This document shows, piece after piece, positions 62,113 to 64,000 of a stretch of DNA of 64,000 nt (the stretch's first letter is position 1; the number at the start of each line of letters is the position of its first letter). The position numbers and the translations under genes were made by a program. The stretch spans positions 305,497-369,496 of the forward strand of contig CBDBKC010000033.1 of the NCBI GenBank assembly GCA_965206655.1, written 5' to 3'. A model generated the notes under the pieces. The model ran no database searches. It saw only the letters and a program-made list of their open reading frames with translations, and was not told where the DNA came from. This stretch comes from JAPPLB01 sp965206655 (GTDB lineage Bacteria; Acidobacteriota; Terriglobia; Bryobacterales; UBA6623).

Positions 62113-63846
62113 ATGGTCAAGTTCCTCCTCGGTGTGCTCAGCGGAATCCTGCTGACGTTCTTCTTTGCTCTCTTCATCGTGATACTGGCCGCCACTGTTG
62201 GTTCCGGCGGGCCGGCCGTCGAGCAGGGCTCGGTTCTCACAGTCCGCCTGCGCGGGGACATCCCCGAGCATGTTGGCACACAGTTCACGGTCGACTGGAT
62301 ACGCTCCGGTCCGCCACCCACGCTGCTTGATCTGAGAAATGCGCTCAAGAAAGCCGCCGAGGACGACCGGATCGCGGCTCTTGCCCTCCAGTTCTCCGGG
62401 CTCGGAACCGGCTGGGCGAAGGCAGAGGAAATCCGCTACGGCATTGATAACTTTAAGGAATCCGGTAAGCCTGTCGTCGCCTATCTGAGTCGTGCCTCCA
62501 CGCTTGACTACTACGTGGCAAGCGCCGCGGACGAGATCTTCATGGCGCCCGAGGATTTTCTTGACGTCAAGGGAATGCGCGCCGAGGTAACCTTCTTCGC
62601 CGATACGCTCGAAAAGCTTGGGATCGAAGCCGATATGGAGCGAGTCGGCAAGTACAAGAGCGCGGTGGAAGCTTTTTCGCGCTCTTCGATGTCAGACGAG
62701 TCCCGCGAAGTCGTCAATTCTATCCTGGATGATGTCTACGGGCGATTCATCGCGACCGTCGCCGACTCGCGGTCAAAATCCGAAGACGAAATCAGACAGC
62801 TCATTGATCAAGGTCCATTCCTTTCCACGGACGCCTTGGACGGGGGACTGCTCGACGGGCTCAAGTACGAGGACGAGTTCCAAGACTATCTCAAAGAGAA
62901 GCTCGAGCAAGAGAAACTCCACGAGATCAGTCTCCGCGAGTACCACCGATCGCTGACCTCTCCCACCGACTTGGGTGGGGGTCCTGAAATCGCGGTCATC
63001 TATGCCGTGGGCAACATCATGGCCGGCCGCAGCGAGCAGGACCCCTTCTCGGGGACCCGAACGCTAGGTTCGGAGAGTTTCAACGAGACCCTCCGGTCCG
63101 TGCGTGAGAACGATGACGTCAAGGCCGTAATCCTGAGAGTGAATTCGCCCGGTGGGGACGCGTTTGCATCGGATCTTATGTGGCGGGAAGTAAATCTGTT
63201 GCGCGAAAAGAAGCCGCTGATCGTTTCGATGTCGGATGTCGCGGCTTCGGGAGGCTACTACATCTCGATGGCGCAAGTACCGGTGTTGGCGTACCCCGGC
63301 ACCACCACGGGATCCATTGGGGTGTTCTTCGGCAAACTGAATCTGCGCGGCCTTTACGACAAGCTCGGGATCAAGAAGGAGATCGTTACCCGCGGGCAAT
63401 TCGCGGCGATCGACACGGACTACCGCTCCATGACTCCTCAGGAGCGAGACAAAATGCGGACGGAAATCACCGCCTTCTACGACGCCTTCGTGAAGAAGGT
63501 TGCCGAGTCCCGAGGACGTGAGTGGGCCGAAATCGACGAAGTCGCCCAGGGTCGGGTCTGGATGGGGAGTCAAGCTCAGGAGCAGGGATTGGTCGACGAG
63601 CTGGGCGGATTCGACCGCGCTATCGAGATGGCACAGCAAGCCGCGGAGATTGAGGACGACCAGTTCCGCTTAGTGCCGTATCCTGCTCCGACACAACTTC
63701 TCGAAGCACTCTTCGATTCCGATGCATTCGTTTGGGCCCCCTTGATGGATTTCCCCCTTCCCCCGGCGCTACGCTCGGTTCTCTCCCCATCACTGCTCCA
63801 TGGAGGGATTTTGCGGCTGGCTCCTTACTCGATCACGGTGCAATGA
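62113..63846 (+). CDS. sppA: Signal peptide peptidase A
   Basis: This 577-residue S49 peptidase, long form with two tandem halves, degrades leftover signal peptides in the membrane. It is anchored by an N-terminal helix (FLLGVLSGILLTFFFALFIV). The catalytic lysine is K180 in ERVGKYKSAVEAF, and the nucleophile S379 is in VSMSDVAASGGYYISMA, about 199 residues apart as in Escherichia coli SppA. VILRVNSPGGDAFASDL is the S49 loop. The start at 62113 puts the membrane helix at the N-terminus; the earlier in-frame codons are unconserved. Confidence 0.93.
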   Translation: MVKFLLGVLSGILLTFFFALFIVILAATVGSGGPAVEQGSVLTVRLRGDIPEHVGTQFTVDWIRSGPPPTLLDLRNALKKAAEDDRIAALALQFSGLGTGWAKAEEIRYGIDNFKESGKPVVAYLSRASTLDYYVASAADEIFMAPEDFLDVKGMRAEVTFFADTLEKLGIEADMERVGKYKSAVEAFSRSSMSDESREVVNSILDDVYGRFIATVADSRSKSEDEIRQLIDQGPFLSTDALDGGLLDGLKYEDEFQDYLKEKLEQEKLHEISLREYHRSLTSPTDLGGGPEIAVIYAVGNIMAGRSEQDPFSGTRTLGSESFNETLRSVRENDDVKAVILRVNSPGGDAFASDLMWREVNLLREKKPLIVSMSDVAASGGYYISMAQVPVLAYPGTTTGSIGVFFGKLNLRGLYDKLGIKKEIVTRGQFAAIDTDYRSMTPQERDKMRTEITAFYDAFVKKVAESRGREWAEIDEVAQGRVWMGSQAQEQGLVDELGGFDRAIEMAQQAAEIEDDQFRLVPYPAPTQLLEALFDSDAFVWAPLMDFPLPPALRSVLSPSLLHGGILRLAPYSITVQ

Positions 63847-63908
63847 GGACTGACACGCGAAAGCCGTTGAACCGATACGCGCGCCCAATCTACACCCCCG
63901 GAGGTTTC

Positions 63909-64000
63909 ATGCTGACCCGTCGTACCTGGATGCAAAGCGCAGTGGGCGCAGGCTTCGCGACCACCGCCACGGCTGCGTCGCCGCCGAAAAACATCGTCAT
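63909..64000 (+). CDS. Tat-exported enzyme, only the N-terminus in the window
   Basis: The ATG at 63909 follows CCGGAGGTTTC, a good ribosome site. The first residues MLTRRTWMQSAVGAGFATTA include a twin-arginine motif (TRRTWMQS), then TAASPPKNIV at the window edge. The layout fits a Tat-exported oxidoreductase, sulfatase or sugar enzyme of the kind frequent in this genome; PPKNIV is like the start of a sulfatase catalytic domain, but too little is visible to decide. Confidence 0.6.
   Translation, partial: MLTRRTWMQSAVGAGFATTATAASPPKNIV

Overview
The window is a GC-rich bacterial chromosome segment. It most likely comes from an acidobacterium of the Bryobacterales/Solibacter type (inference). 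The evidence is a VWFA-related acidobacterial protein (1110-2201), a secreted protein ending in the Solibacter-type C-terminal domain (60189-61976), recurrent acidobacterial proteins of unknown function (31722-32195, 55052-55777), and many Tat- or Sec-exported sugar and peptide enzymes. It holds about 52 intact or partial genes, one tRNA, two complete insertion sequences and several broken genes. There is no prophage, CRISPR array, rRNA or recognisable multi-gene defence island.

Layout. 1-10.5 kb: housekeeping genes purA (cut by the window edge), uvrC and priA, with a two-gene secreted operon (1132-residue unknown protein plus VWA protein) and a chimeric methyltransferase remnant. 10.5-11.6 kb: a ribbon-helix-helix / HTH-DUF433 gene pair with a repeated upstream motif. 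11.8-14.4 kb: an arsenosugar-type pair (CMD-family protein plus frameshifted ArsS) and an AGE-family epimerase. 14.4-19.2 kb: GntP permease, YtxH protein, an IS1595-type element inserted at the start codon of a small membrane protein, and a NoeA-like methyltransferase. 19.4-29 kb: secreted proteins (VCBS lipoprotein, tail-fibre-like protein, M28 peptidase), an oxidoreductase/SGNH-hydrolase cluster and an exported aldo/keto reductase. 29-40 kb: pyrF, thpR, a sugar-isomerase-like TIM barrel, a CadC-like TPR regulator, an ndh remnant, pyrE, an amidohydrolase, and a sigma-factor/membrane/Spy-like operon whose sigma gene carries a nonsense codon. 40.6-47.2 kb: a phytoene-desaturase-like oxidoreductase with an MFS exporter, a POT peptide transporter with a D-aminoacylase, and tRNA-Leu(CAG). 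47.2-52.3 kb: an MBOAT/SGNH acyltransferase gene split by an IS4-type element, and a mannonate-dehydratase-like protein. 52.3-64 kb: zinc-ribbon and DUF2085 membrane proteins, an acyl-CoA dehydrogenase, an orphan Flp pilin, a Fic protein operon, a sirtuin, a gamma-glutamyltransferase, the Solibacter-domain protein, sppA and the start of a Tat-exported enzyme.

The genes form short co-transcribed groups joined by ATGA overlaps or gaps under 20 bases, not one pathway. The recurring theme is periplasmic or secreted catabolism of peptides and sugars (POT + D-aminoacylase, M28 peptidase, GGT, oxidoreductases, AGE, GntP). The second theme is gene decay: two IS insertions that can be reversed on paper to restore a gene, one nonsense codon, one frameshift and two truncated remnants.
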